This document shows positions 8,555 through 17,737 of a stretch of DNA of 64,000 bases, piece by piece. Location of the stretch: NCBI GenBank assembly GCA_025370075.1, contig CP073016.1:992001-1056000 (forward strand). The letters are read 5' to 3'. Each line of letters starts with the position of its first letter. Position 1 is the stretch's first letter. The notes beneath the pieces are model-generated. The model was given only the letters and a program-made list of their open reading frames with translations. It did no database searches and was not told the DNA's origin. The position numbers were made by a program, and so were the translations under genes. The DNA comes from Chryseotalea sp. WA131a (lineage in GTDB: Bacteria > Bacteroidota > Bacteroidia > Cytophagales > Cyclobacteriaceae).

Positions 8555-9877
8555 CTAATTCTTACTCACCCCCGGCTCTCGTTTCAAAAACTCGTTGTAT
8601 AATTCAATCTGCCGGCTTGTCATCGGCATTTGCCAGCCATCAATAAACACGTGCTTGATTTGTGTTTTGGTCTCCATCGGGTCGCCATCACACACAAAAA
8701 GGTTGGCAATCTTGCCTATTTCAAGGGAACCCATTTTATCACTCACTCCTAAAATTTCCGCAGGCACAATCGTGATGGCTTTCAATGCTTCTTCTTTGTC
8801 CATACCATAGGCAACTGCAAACCCTGCATGGTAAGGCAGGTTTCGGTAATTTCCATTATTCTCTTCCAACGAACGAATGGCTACCTTCACACCCGCTTTT
8901 TTCATCAAACCAGGGTTCGCATAGGCAGCATCGTATCGATCATAATCGCGTGTTGGTAATGCAATCACCGGACCCGTAATCACAGGAACTCCTGCTTTTG
9001 CAATTTCATCTGCCACTCTCCATCCTTCTGATACACCCATTAGAACGAGTTTCTTCACTTTCTTCTCTTTGCCCCATTTCAAGGCAGCCTGAATATCTTT
9101 GGCCGCGTTTACTTCGATCAACAATGTCTGAGTTCCCCTGACAATCGGCAACATGGCCTGCATTTCAGGATAGTAGGTTGTGCCTTTGCCTTTAGTAGCA
9201 CTGTCGAGTTTGTGAAATTGAATGGCACGATCCCACACATCGTTCAGTTGTTGCAGTGCTTTCTCAGATGCTTTTTTTATTTCATCGTCCGATCTTCTAT
9301 CAAAAAAACCTCTTCTTCCTGTATTCGGAAAGTTAATTACTACTCCCTCGAAACCCGCAAACATCTGGTCGGGCACGTAACCAAATAAATTTACAAGAGC
9401 AGCCGTGCCGGGGATTAATCCGCCATCGGGTGTAACCAAGGTAGTGGTAATGCCACTGACACGTGTAACCGGAATGGCTGTTGCATTCGGGTTGATCGCT
9501 GTCAATGCTTTTATCTGCGGAAGTACATCTCCCTTCTCAGCTTCATCGCTGCCTTGTGGAATCTGCCCGATTTCTAACAAACCAATTTTACCACCTGCAT
9601 CGATCATGCCGGGATAAATGCGCAGCCCTTTACAATCAATAACTTCTGCGTTGGCTGGAACCGTTACATTGGTGCCGAGCGCTTGAATTTTTCCGTTGGC
9701 CAATATAATTGATCCGTTATTGATCGTGCCTTTGGTCACGGTTTCAATCGTGGCGTTGGTGAGCGCGAATGTTCCGTTCTTCGCCTTTGGGCTTTGCGCC
9801 TGTACATGAACGACAAAGATTGCTAAAACGCAAGTCAAAATTCCGGTAATTAGTTGCATTCTCTTTTCCATAATCAT
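8555..9877 (-). CDS. Secreted amidohydrolase-fold protein lacking metal ligands (predicted pseudoenzyme)
   Basis: A 440-residue protein with a signal peptide (hydrophobic residues 9-24, cut near VQAQ). It has the imidazolonepropionase/dihydroorotase-like composite layout: a small beta domain (ATIETVTKGTI, GKIQALG), a barrel, and a C-terminal amidohydrolase tail (PAEILGVSDKMGSLEIGKIANLFVCDGDP). The first-strand HxH metal motif is replaced by G95-G-K97 (YPGMIDAGGKIG). The histidines expected at strands 5 and 6 are absent (LLIEVNAA, VLMGVSEGW), and the final Asp is not recognisable. It overlaps the upstream catalytic-looking amidohydrolase by 4 bp (ATGA). It may be a structural or regulatory partner of that enzyme; that is inference. 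Confidence 0.75.
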   Translation of the reverse strand: MIMEKRMQLITGILTCVLAIFVVHVQAQSPKAKNGTFALTNATIETVTKGTINNGSIILANGKIQALGTNVTVPANAEVIDCKGLRIYPGMIDAGGKIGLLEIGQIPQGSDEAEKGDVLPQIKALTAINPNATAIPVTRVSGITTTLVTPDGGLIPGTAALVNLFGYVPDQMFAGFEGVVINFPNTGRRGFFDRRSDDEIKKASEKALQQLNDVWDRAIQFHKLDSATKGKGTTYYPEMQAMLPIVRGTQTLLIEVNAAKDIQAALKWGKEKKVKKLVLMGVSEGWRVADEIAKAGVPVITGPVIALPTRDYDRYDAAYANPGLMKKAGVKVAIRSLEENNGNYRNLPYHAGFAVAYGMDKEEALKAITIVPAEILGVSDKMGSLEIGKIANLFVCDGDPMETKTQIKHVFIDGWQMPMTSRQIELYNEFLKREPGVSKN

Positions 9878-11316
9878 TTTTTGTCGTTAAATAAATCGGC
9901 CAATTCCATATCTACATCTTGCAAACAATTGTCTTTGTCATGGGCGTAGCTCTTATGAATGGTGGGGATATCGATTGTCTCTTTTGGGTCAGTCCACACA
10001 CGCATATCGTTATTGTCTTTTGCTCGGTCAAATCGTACAAGGCCATCTACAATTGAATATTGTGGTACCCCATAAATAGAGAGTGGATGATTTTTGAAGA
10101 TGGCGAAGTCTCCATCCTTTCCAACTTCAATAGAACCTACTCTATTTTCTATACCCAATTGCTTAGCAGGATTGATAGTAATTAATGATAAGGCTTCGTC
10201 ATCACTAAGGCTACCATATTTTTGTGTTTTACCTGCTTGGTGATACAGGTTTCGGATCATTCCGGCATCGTCTGAATTGATAGAAGTAACCACACCATTC
10301 TTGACCAGAATAGCGGCATTGTAAGCAGTGGAATAATACACTTCTAATTTGTACTGCCACCAATCAGAAAATACAGAAGCCATGGCGCCAGCAGCCGCTA
10401 GTTCGGGCGCTACTTTGAAACCTTCGTTTACGTGTTGAAACGTAATTCGTTTGATACCAAAATCTTTGCACACGTTCAACATCATATTGATTTCATCGGC
10501 ACGGTAACTGTGGCAATGGATGATGATGTTGCCCTTTAAAATTTCGGCCAAGGTCTCTAACCGCAAACTGTAGGTTGGGGGTGTTCCGCGAAAGCCTTTC
10601 ACCAATTTATTTGCATTGTATTTTTCCCAAGCCTCTTTGTACTCTTTTGCTTGCGAAAATGCTTCGCGAATCACAAACTCCACGCCCATCCGCGATTGCG
10701 GTTGTGTACCATCTCTCCTACCGTGGGTCGTTGGGTTTTCACCAAGCGCAAACTTGATAGTGCGAGGTGCGCCTTCCATTTTCATCGCCTCTTGATCAAG
10801 TGTGCCGTAGCGATGCTTGATGGTTTGGCATTGGCCACCTATGGAATTGGCCGAACCATGCATGGCATGTGAAGAGGTGCATCCTCCGGCCAAAGCTCTG
10901 TAAATACTGATTTGGGTGGGGTTGATAGCATCCGAAACATGTACTTCAGGAGTAATGGCGTTCGTGCCTTCATTAATCGCGTCCAATCCAATATGTGAGT
11001 GCGCATCAATAATGCCAGGCATCACAAATAAACCCGAAGCATCGATTACCTTCACACCTGCTGGCGCAGCAATCGATTTTCCGACCTGCACAATCTTACC
11101 GTCTTTAACCAGTATATCCGTTTGCTCCAGCGTGCCTTTGGTGATGGTAAGTACTGTTCCATTCTTGATCAACATACTTCCCTTTTCAACTTGGCCATAG
11201 CATATAAAAGAAGCTAGAATACAGAAGATAGAAGTCAGAATACTGCCTACTGCCAACTGCCTACTGCCTATTATTTGTTTATCATCTTTCATCATATTGA
11301 TTTTTGATTTTGTCAA
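9874..11316 (-). CDS. Secreted metal-dependent amidohydrolase with complete active site
   Basis: A 480-residue protein. Metal ligands are all visible: HxH at H106/H108 (DAHSHIG), IIHCHSY and ITFQHVNEG for strands 5 and 6, and NSDDAG for the final Asp. The C-terminal tail reads NPAKQLGIENRVGSIEVGKDGDFAIF. Such enzymes hydrolyse cyclic amides, imides or peptides; the substrate is unknown. The N-terminal export segment (residues 18-41) is encoded inside a low-complexity repeat tract, described separately. Start at ATG 11316 is uncertain; MMKDD a few codons in is an alternative. It is the middle of three tandem family members and shares ATGA with the downstream one. Confidence 0.82.
   Translation of the reverse strand: MTKSKINMMKDDKQIIGSRQLAVGSILTSIFCILASFICYGQVEKGSMLIKNGTVLTITKGTLEQTDILVKDGKIVQVGKSIAAPAGVKVIDASGLFVMPGIIDAHSHIGLDAINEGTNAITPEVHVSDAINPTQISIYRALAGGCTSSHAMHGSANSIGGQCQTIKHRYGTLDQEAMKMEGAPRTIKFALGENPTTHGRRDGTQPQSRMGVEFVIREAFSQAKEYKEAWEKYNANKLVKGFRGTPPTYSLRLETLAEILKGNIIIHCHSYRADEINMMLNVCKDFGIKRITFQHVNEGFKVAPELAAAGAMASVFSDWWQYKLEVYYSTAYNAAILVKNGVVTSINSDDAGMIRNLYHQAGKTQKYGSLSDDEALSLITINPAKQLGIENRVGSIEVGKDGDFAIFKNHPLSIYGVPQYSIVDGLVRFDRAKDNNDMRVWTDPKETIDIPTIHKSYAHDKDNCLQDVDMELADLFNDKK
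11207..11273. repeat. Low-complexity repeat tract encoding the amidohydrolase export signal
   Basis: On the plus strand this is a run of AGAATACAGAAGATAGAAG-type units followed by tandem TACTGCC / AACTGCC units (TACTGCCTACTGCCAACTGC and a further CTACTGCC). On the coding minus strand it supplies the segment GSRQLAVGS...LTSIFCILASF of the middle amidohydrolase. Dispersed tracts built from such units are a familiar feature of Bacteroidetes intergenic DNA; copy number in this genome is not visible. Confidence 0.5.
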
Positions 11317-11346
11317 TTGTTCATTTTCAACTTACTACTGGCCAAC

Positions 11347-13038
11347 TTACTTCGGGTCTTTCTTGCCTTCAATTGTAAAGCTACCGAACTGACCAACATT
11401 TGCATTGCCTTTAAACGCATCGCCTTCAACGGTTGCCGACACTTCTACATCTACGGAGCGTCCACCAAAATTTAACGTGTACGTATATGTAAGTGAATTA
11501 CCTTCCAGCGTTACTGATTTTAGAGACACTTCATTAGGAAGTCGGCCACCCGAAATAGTGCCCGAATAATTGCTGCCTTCTTTCTTGAAAGCGACCTTGT
11601 TGGTTGACTTTCCCTGCGGGCTATCGGTAGTGGTAGACCAGCTTCCTTGAATTTCCACCTTTGCATTCGGGTCAGTTTTTTTAGTCTCCTTGACTTCCAT
11701 CTTGTAGAGATTGCCATCGGCAAACACATAACGAACTTTTGCTTTTTCGTTGAAGTACGACTTATCGGTGATCACGAGGTTGGCCATTTTTCCATTATCG
11801 ATGGACCCCATCCGATCACTTAACCCTAGCAATTGAGCAGGTGTCGTTGTCAGAGAGGCTAGCGCTGCATCTTCCGATAATCCTGCGGCAATCATGCGCC
11901 TAAGGTTAGTCGGTATATCTTTTGGTTTGGCACTCATAACAGAAAAGCCAAACGGAACCCCAGCTTTGCTAAAGCTGGCAGCTTGCCCAATGAAGTTCGC
12001 AATAGCATCAGCTTTTCTTTTCTCCAGCGCTTCCTTTTCTAGTTCGCCCTCAGACTTGGGTTGATCTTCTTTTTTAGGTTCTTCTTTTTCTTTCTTGTCA
12101 TCTTTTTTCACCTCCTCGGGTAAATCAAGAGATAAAAAGACCTTAGCCCCTGAACTTTTTATTTTATTGATGATGGGCCATCCTTCTTTCAAATCACCCA
12201 TCATCAAGGAAAACTTTAAATCATTTTTTAAAATCATGACACGTTGCGTTTCCAACATTTTTTCTGCTTTGAAAATCATAGGCATGCGTTGGTCGATAAC
12301 CGGATAAAATGCTTCTAGCGATCTGTCCGAAAGGGGGCGCTCCAGCCCTACCCGATTGGAGGCATACAAACTTTGATTTGACTTTGCAGCCGTGGCTTGT
12401 CTATACAAATCGCGCCACTTGGCCATCACACCAAGAATCGTGGCGGGGTACACGTTTTCTGCTGTCGATAATTCAGAATACATGGCAGAATTGCTAACCA
12501 ACACCATTCCATCGGCAGTCTTAGCGCCCAACGAAACAATGGCTGCTTGACCGGGCAATAAATTCCCGTAAGGCACTACTTGTGCTACGGTAAAGCCAAT
12601 ATTCCGCAGCTCTTCAATTGCTTTGTCATTTGGGTTTAAAAAATTACGCACATCATTCTGTGGGGTGATGCCCGCGCGTTCATTGGTCGGTTTGCCCGGA
12701 TCTTTGGGACGCTCCTTCTGTTCTTCTTTTGGTTTGCTCACCCCCACGCGAGAGAAGCCATCGATGAAGCCTGCGTACACAAACATTGAATCGGCCTTGA
12801 TAACAATTGCCTCTGGTGGAATGGATACTGAGACACCAACTGCTTGGATCAATCCATCTTTCACCACTACGGTTCCTTTTTCGATTTTACGCCCTGGTGA
12901 TTGAATGATGTTGGCATTAGTAATAGCGTAGGTACGAGTTACCGGATTCAGTTCCTTATCTTCTTGGGCGAACAAATAAGTGGAAGAGAACAATAGTGCG
13001 AGCGCTATTGACTTCTTAACCAGAAATAAATTTTGCAT
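11347..13038 (-). CDS. Secreted amidohydrolase-fold protein with degenerate active site and C-terminal beta domain
   Basis: A 563-residue protein. It has a signal peptide (residues 8-24, cut near LFAQ), the amidohydrolase small domain, and a barrel whose first strand reads AGFIDGFSRVGV, so the HxH is F95-S-R97. No metal-binding histidines are seen later in the barrel. The tail LLGLSDRMGSIDNGKMANLVI is intact. A lysine/glutamate-rich low-complexity insert lies near residues 310-345. After about residue 450 comes an extra beta-rich domain of about 110 residues (GSWSTTTDSPQGKSTNKVAF... FGGRSVDVEV) not found in its two neighbours. It is first in the trio on the minus strand. Function of the pseudoenzyme is unknown. 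Confidence 0.72.
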   Translation of the reverse strand: MQNLFLVKKSIALALLFSSTYLFAQEDKELNPVTRTYAITNANIIQSPGRKIEKGTVVVKDGLIQAVGVSVSIPPEAIVIKADSMFVYAGFIDGFSRVGVSKPKEEQKERPKDPGKPTNERAGITPQNDVRNFLNPNDKAIEELRNIGFTVAQVVPYGNLLPGQAAIVSLGAKTADGMVLVSNSAMYSELSTAENVYPATILGVMAKWRDLYRQATAAKSNQSLYASNRVGLERPLSDRSLEAFYPVIDQRMPMIFKAEKMLETQRVMILKNDLKFSLMMGDLKEGWPIINKIKSSGAKVFLSLDLPEEVKKDDKKEKEEPKKEDQPKSEGELEKEALEKRKADAIANFIGQAASFSKAGVPFGFSVMSAKPKDIPTNLRRMIAAGLSEDAALASLTTTPAQLLGLSDRMGSIDNGKMANLVITDKSYFNEKAKVRYVFADGNLYKMEVKETKKTDPNAKVEIQGSWSTTTDSPQGKSTNKVAFKKEGSNYSGTISGGRLPNEVSLKSVTLEGNSLTYTYTLNFGGRSVDVEVSATVEGDAFKGNANVGQFGSFTIEGKKDPK

Positions 13039-13137
13039 AAGTCATGAGTTAACAATGCTGAAAGTAGCAAGAATTAAAGGTCGACACCAAGTGGCTTACA
13101 GGAGTGGCGAAATAAAACGATTAGAGGAAAAGTATCG

Positions 13138-15033
13138 TTAGGCAGGTTGGCTTTCCATCGTTACGGTAAAGGTGGTTCCCTTTCTTTCATGGCTTTGAAC
13201 TGCGATAGACCCTTTGTTGGTCTCCACAAACTCCTTGACTAAAATCAAACCGAGGCCAATACCTTTTTCATTTTGCGTGCCCATTCGAGTGAAATGGTTT
13301 TCAATCATGAATAACTTTTGAATTTCTTCCTCGCTCATACCGATCCCAAAATCTTTTACCTCCATGCGTACGATTTTGCCTTCATCGAAAGCGTTTACTT
13401 CGATTTTTGAATGAGGCGCACTGAATTTAATGGCATTGCTGAGGAGGTTGCGAAACACTAACCTCAAATGATTAATATCGGCCCACACATAAAGATTCGC
13501 AGCAATATTTAAATCAATTTGGATAGATTTATTCTTTGCCACTTCTGCGAACAGGTTCACCTTCTCCATCACCACGTCCTGAACGGAAACACGTTCAAAC
13601 TGTGGCCGAATACCCTTTACTTGAGCGTTGGCCCAATGAAGAAGGTTATCTAAATCATTGTAAACATAGTCGAGGTTTTTGCGCAGATTTTTTGAAACTT
13701 CAATAAACTCTTCTTGCGAAATGCTATCCGTACTCATCAAGTTGACAATGCCTTTCAATCCCGCCAACGGGCTTCGCATATCATGACTAATAATCGATAG
13801 GATTTTATCCTTTGTTTTGTTAAGTGCTTCCAATTGGTTAGACTGATCGTTGATCAATTCATTTTGTTTTGAAAGCAAGGAGTTGGCCATTTTGTTTCGT
13901 TGATTGCTTTGCAAAAGATTGAAGATCAAAATGGCTAACACAATCAGAATACCTATACCCACATACATCAATATTCGCTGAGCCTTCAATTCATTTCCCT
14001 TAATCAACGAATCTCTTGTCAGCAATTCAATCTGAGCATTCTTAATTTCTGATTGGTATTTTGATTGGATATTCTCGGTTAGTTCTCCTCTCCGTTGTTC
14101 AGAAAGAGAATCTTTTAATTGGTAATGCAACGTTTGGTACTCCATTGCTTTGGCTAAATCATTTTTTAATGAATACGATTCTGCCATTACCAAATAGCTG
14201 GACTCTAATTCACTTTTATAATTGTATTTTTTAGCAACCTCAATATTTTGGAATAGTATCTGCAAAGCCTTGTCAGGGTTTTTTAGTTTATTATAAGTCT
14301 TGGCGATTCTATATTGGGTAGAAGCAACCAAAAAATTATTTTTTTGCACCACTGCAGATCGCAAACAATCCTCGTAATAGCCCAATGCCTCACCATAATT
14401 TTTCTCTTCCAGAGCGATGTCACCCAAAAGGCGTTTTGAGAATGGGGCAAAATTACTGTTGGTAAATTCATTGATTGAACGTTGCGTGTAATGGCGAGCA
14501 GAGTCTAATTTCTTAAGGCGCAAAAAACAAAAAGCAATGTTATTCAAGCTTCTGTTCATACCTATTGTATAATTAATCTTCGTTGAATAAGCATACGCTT
14601 CTTTAAAACTTTTCAAAGCATCATCGAACTTTTTTTGCTCGAAGGTAATTGCACCTATGTTGTTCAGGCAGTTTGAAATCTCTTTATTGTCACCCAATTG
14701 ACGGTCAATTTTTAGGGCTTCCATAGAGAGCGAAAGGGCTTCAGAATAAATGCCTTGACGGTAATTGATCCACCCAATGTTGGCCAATGTCATAGCAATG
14801 CCCCTATTAAACTGTAGCTTTTCGGCCAGCATTCTTGCCTGCTGTGTTATCTCTAAAGCTTTGTTGCTATCCGACTCGCGCAAAGCAATGGAGGCCTCGT
14901 TCAATAAGATTACGCGCGAAGAATCTTGATGGGTTTGGTTGGCCAAGTTCATCAAACTGTCGTACCTAGTTTGAGAGAACACCGTAACCGACACAGCTAT
15001 GTAAGCAGATAGTATAAAAAGGGGTTTGGTCAT
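13138..15033 (-). CDS. TPR sensor histidine kinase
   Basis: A 631-residue protein. It has a signal peptide, then about seven periplasmic TPR units (for example SNCLNNIGAITFEQKKFDDAL), a transmembrane helix near 355-373 (ILMYVGIGILIVLAILIFNLL), a coiled-coil linker, and a cytoplasmic kinase core. H-box phosphoacceptor H417 lies in SHDMRSPL, with N-box NLLSNAIKFS, G1 DFGIGM and G2 GIGLGL. No receiver domain is fused and no response regulator gene adjoins, so it is an orphan kinase whose partner is elsewhere. It would sense a periplasmic protein or ligand through the TPR array. Confidence 0.9.
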   Translation of the reverse strand: MTKPLFILSAYIAVSVTVFSQTRYDSLMNLANQTHQDSSRVILLNEASIALRESDSNKALEITQQARMLAEKLQFNRGIAMTLANIGWINYRQGIYSEALSLSMEALKIDRQLGDNKEISNCLNNIGAITFEQKKFDDALKSFKEAYAYSTKINYTIGMNRSLNNIAFCFLRLKKLDSARHYTQRSINEFTNSNFAPFSKRLLGDIALEEKNYGEALGYYEDCLRSAVVQKNNFLVASTQYRIAKTYNKLKNPDKALQILFQNIEVAKKYNYKSELESSYLVMAESYSLKNDLAKAMEYQTLHYQLKDSLSEQRRGELTENIQSKYQSEIKNAQIELLTRDSLIKGNELKAQRILMYVGIGILIVLAILIFNLLQSNQRNKMANSLLSKQNELINDQSNQLEALNKTKDKILSIISHDMRSPLAGLKGIVNLMSTDSISQEEFIEVSKNLRKNLDYVYNDLDNLLHWANAQVKGIRPQFERVSVQDVVMEKVNLFAEVAKNKSIQIDLNIAANLYVWADINHLRLVFRNLLSNAIKFSAPHSKIEVNAFDEGKIVRMEVKDFGIGMSEEEIQKLFMIENHFTRMGTQNEKGIGLGLILVKEFVETNKGSIAVQSHERKGTTFTVTMESQPA

Positions 15034-15045
15034 AATCTACCATTC

Positions 15046-15053
15046 CAAATGTA
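15046..15053 (-). promoter_or_regulatory. Possible -7 box for the histidine kinase gene
   Basis: On the minus strand this reads TACATTTG, an exact TAnnTTTG match, 12 bp upstream of the ATG at 15033. A TTTG sits 24 bp further upstream, slightly too far for the usual spacing. A short or absent leader is implied. Confidence 0.3.
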
Positions 15054-15146
15054 GGTACACAAGGGTTGATAAATCTTCAAAAACTAACTGAAAACCTACA
15101 TCAATAGGTTTTAGCGAGTTTTATGACCACCGAATAACCAAAAAAA

Positions 15147-17627
15147 TCAGGGTTTTCTAAACTCTCCACAAAAATCCAAATCCATATCGCCTATAGGCAT
15201 GCCAGGAGGTGGTGGCAACACATTCTCTTCCTTGTATTCGTCCGGATCGTCTTGCAATTGTGTTAACTTTTCTGCCAAATACGAATAATGTGCTCTCCAG
15301 CCATCATCGGCTGTAGCTCTAGTACTTAACCAAGCTATTAGCTGTGTAATCTTAAAGTGAATGATAGATTTGGTTTGACCCAATGCGTCTTTATTTAGAG
15401 CCAGACTTGCCAAGTTCGAAATCAACGCAATGTTTACAGCCATTTGAACAGATGACTCCAAACCCGTTCGGGGTGCACTTTTAATAGTGGCTGTTACCAT
15501 TTGATCGATTACATTTTCCAAGGACGGCAACTTGGCTTCACGTGTGTGCTGTTCAACCAACCGATTGGCACGTGCGGGGTGTAGTATCAAACTAAACGTC
15601 ATGTCGGCTGCTGTTTCGGCCGCGGAGAGCGGATCGAAGGTAAGTTCTGTTTTGATTTTAATCAGTTCGCGGTGACGCGAATAACCGATGGGCCGTGGAG
15701 GAATGATCTTCAATAAACTTTCTGGGAGAGTAAGTGCTGAAGGGTGCACAGTTTTCAATAATGCTTCCAACGCTTTCTGTTCTTGTGGTGGCGATAGCAA
15801 TTCGGTGATCGGTTGCCCATCTCCACGCAAGGCATACCGATAATTTAATCCGCCAATCATTTTTACGGCCGCTTCAGCTTGGTAACGATGAAAGAAATAC
15901 ATCGGCACCAGCACTTCCTCCAACATCGCCATGGGGGCACCCATTTTAATATTTTTCTCACCAAAATTTTTCAATGCTACCTGCCTGATTTCCATCACAC
16001 GATTCAATTCATCTACCGGGTCTTTGCCATTGTCCCACAAATGTGCGTAAGGGTGTGCCCCGCCTTGCGGTCGCGCATCTTGATCGGATAAAAAAGTAAG
16101 CCCGGCTTTCAATGATTTTTGAAGTATGTCATTCAACGCTTTGTCTTCATCTGTTCCTTGCGGGAAATGTTGATAGCCATACGCAATCGAAACTTTATCA
16201 AACACACCAATTTTGGTATCGTACGCTTCACTCAAATCAATTTTGCCATTTACCAATTTAGCCATGGGGTGCGGGTAATCCATCACCGATGCCAAATTTT
16301 CTGCACTTGAAGAATAAGCATGCGCCAAGCCCAGTGTATGGCCTACTTCGTGCGCAGCCAATTGACGCAAGCGCGCCAGTGCCATTTGTTCCATTTCCTT
16401 TGAAACTGGTAGGCCTTCTTCATACGGAGCAAGCAACCCTTCGGCAATTAAAAAATCTTGACGCACCCGTAGCGAACCCAACGTAACATGACCTTTGATA
16501 ATTTCTCCTGTGCGCGGGTCAGTTACACTACTTCCATACGACCACCCGCGTGTGGATCGATGTACCCAATTAATCATATTGTAGCGCACATCCATTGGGT
16601 CTGCACCTTCGGGCAATACTTTTACCTGGAAAGCATCTTTATAACCGGCCGCTTCAAAAGCTTGGTTCCACCACTGGGCACCATCCATCAATGCCGAGCG
16701 AATGGGCTCGGGTGCACCCGGATCCATATAATACACAATTGGCTTGACGGATTCACTAATGGAAGCAGTTGGGTCCTTCTTTTCTAAACGATGGCGTGTG
16801 ATCCATCTTTTTTCGAGCGGCTCGCTGATGGGGGTTGCGTAATCATAAAACGAAAAAGTAAAATATCCGGCACGCGGATCGAACTTGCGAGGCTTAAAAT
16901 TTCCATCAGGCAATTGTACAAATGAATGATGTTCACGAACAGTAACGCTAGTGGGTGTAGGGGTTACACTGCGAATATAATTACCGGTAGCTTGTCCGGT
17001 GAACGTAAGCGTTACCTCAAACTCGGAATTATTCGCAAAATTTTTGGTGCGCGGCAGGTAAAATGCAGAACGAGATTTATCAAGCGAATAAGTGCCTTGA
17101 TTCTGTGCCTTTAATGTGCCCACAACATCGTGAACGTCTTGCAACAAAAAATCAGAGGCATCTACCAAAACTTTGTTGCCCTCTTCTGCAATCGACACAA
17201 AGCCCCAGAGGACGGATTGCGCAAAAGATTCTTCTACCGCCTTGCGCTCGGCTTCATGGTTGCTTCTGGCACGATAGAAATAATTTTGTTCAATCAGTAG
17301 AACTTTGTTCCCTCGTTTTTCAAATTTCACAATCCTCTCTTTGCCTAGCTGATTGCGGTCCAGCCCAATATCGTTTGAGCCAATGGCGGCCGTCAACGAT
17401 TCAATATGCAGTACTTCAGTATCAAACTTATCAATCAGCAAAAAGATTTTGTCTTGCTTCTCATCATAATAATACTCAAAGTAACCTTCGTATTTTTTCA
17501 TGCCCGCTACTTTGGCAGCGATGGGTGAAATAGATACAGGCGCTGGCGGGGCATCTTGCTTTTTCTTTTGGGAGAATGCGAGTTGGTTGATAATTACCAA
17601 GCTGGCGAATAGAATCAGTCGGTTCAT
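15147..17627 (-). CDS. Secreted zinc-dependent metalloprotease (DUF5117/DUF4953 type)
   Basis: An 826-residue protein with a signal peptide (residues 1-19). The N-terminal 250 residues are the beta-rich domain typical of this Bacteroidetes family (KYEGYFEYYYDEKQDKIFLLID). The protease core has the extended metzincin zinc motif HEVGHTLGLAH at about residue 425, followed by SVMDYPHP, which fits the Met-turn. A long alpha-helical C-terminal part (about 500-826) completes the architecture. Its size matches full-length family members. Substrates are unknown. It has no type IX secretion C-terminal domain that I can recognise, so it is probably periplasmic. It stands alone on the minus strand. Confidence 0.88.
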   Translation of the reverse strand: MNRLILFASLVIINQLAFSQKKKQDAPPAPVSISPIAAKVAGMKKYEGYFEYYYDEKQDKIFLLIDKFDTEVLHIESLTAAIGSNDIGLDRNQLGKERIVKFEKRGNKVLLIEQNYFYRARSNHEAERKAVEESFAQSVLWGFVSIAEEGNKVLVDASDFLLQDVHDVVGTLKAQNQGTYSLDKSRSAFYLPRTKNFANNSEFEVTLTFTGQATGNYIRSVTPTPTSVTVREHHSFVQLPDGNFKPRKFDPRAGYFTFSFYDYATPISEPLEKRWITRHRLEKKDPTASISESVKPIVYYMDPGAPEPIRSALMDGAQWWNQAFEAAGYKDAFQVKVLPEGADPMDVRYNMINWVHRSTRGWSYGSSVTDPRTGEIIKGHVTLGSLRVRQDFLIAEGLLAPYEEGLPVSKEMEQMALARLRQLAAHEVGHTLGLAHAYSSSAENLASVMDYPHPMAKLVNGKIDLSEAYDTKIGVFDKVSIAYGYQHFPQGTDEDKALNDILQKSLKAGLTFLSDQDARPQGGAHPYAHLWDNGKDPVDELNRVMEIRQVALKNFGEKNIKMGAPMAMLEEVLVPMYFFHRYQAEAAVKMIGGLNYRYALRGDGQPITELLSPPQEQKALEALLKTVHPSALTLPESLLKIIPPRPIGYSRHRELIKIKTELTFDPLSAAETAADMTFSLILHPARANRLVEQHTREAKLPSLENVIDQMVTATIKSAPRTGLESSVQMAVNIALISNLASLALNKDALGQTKSIIHFKITQLIAWLSTRATADDGWRAHYSYLAEKLTQLQDDPDEYKEENVLPPPPGMPIGDMDLDFCGEFRKP

Positions 17628-17737
17628 GGAATATCGGATTTTAGTGGAAAGCTAAAAAATAATTAACAAGAAGTGCACGGGAATTGGATGGGCGGGGATA
17701 TGAAGTTACCTGAATTATCGGCCACCAAAAAGGATAA

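Noticed and set aside
8555..13038. The two ligand-less amidohydrolases as pseudogenes
   Set aside because: Both have intact frames, signal peptides and conserved tails with no stops or frameshifts, so they are called as coding genes with altered sites.
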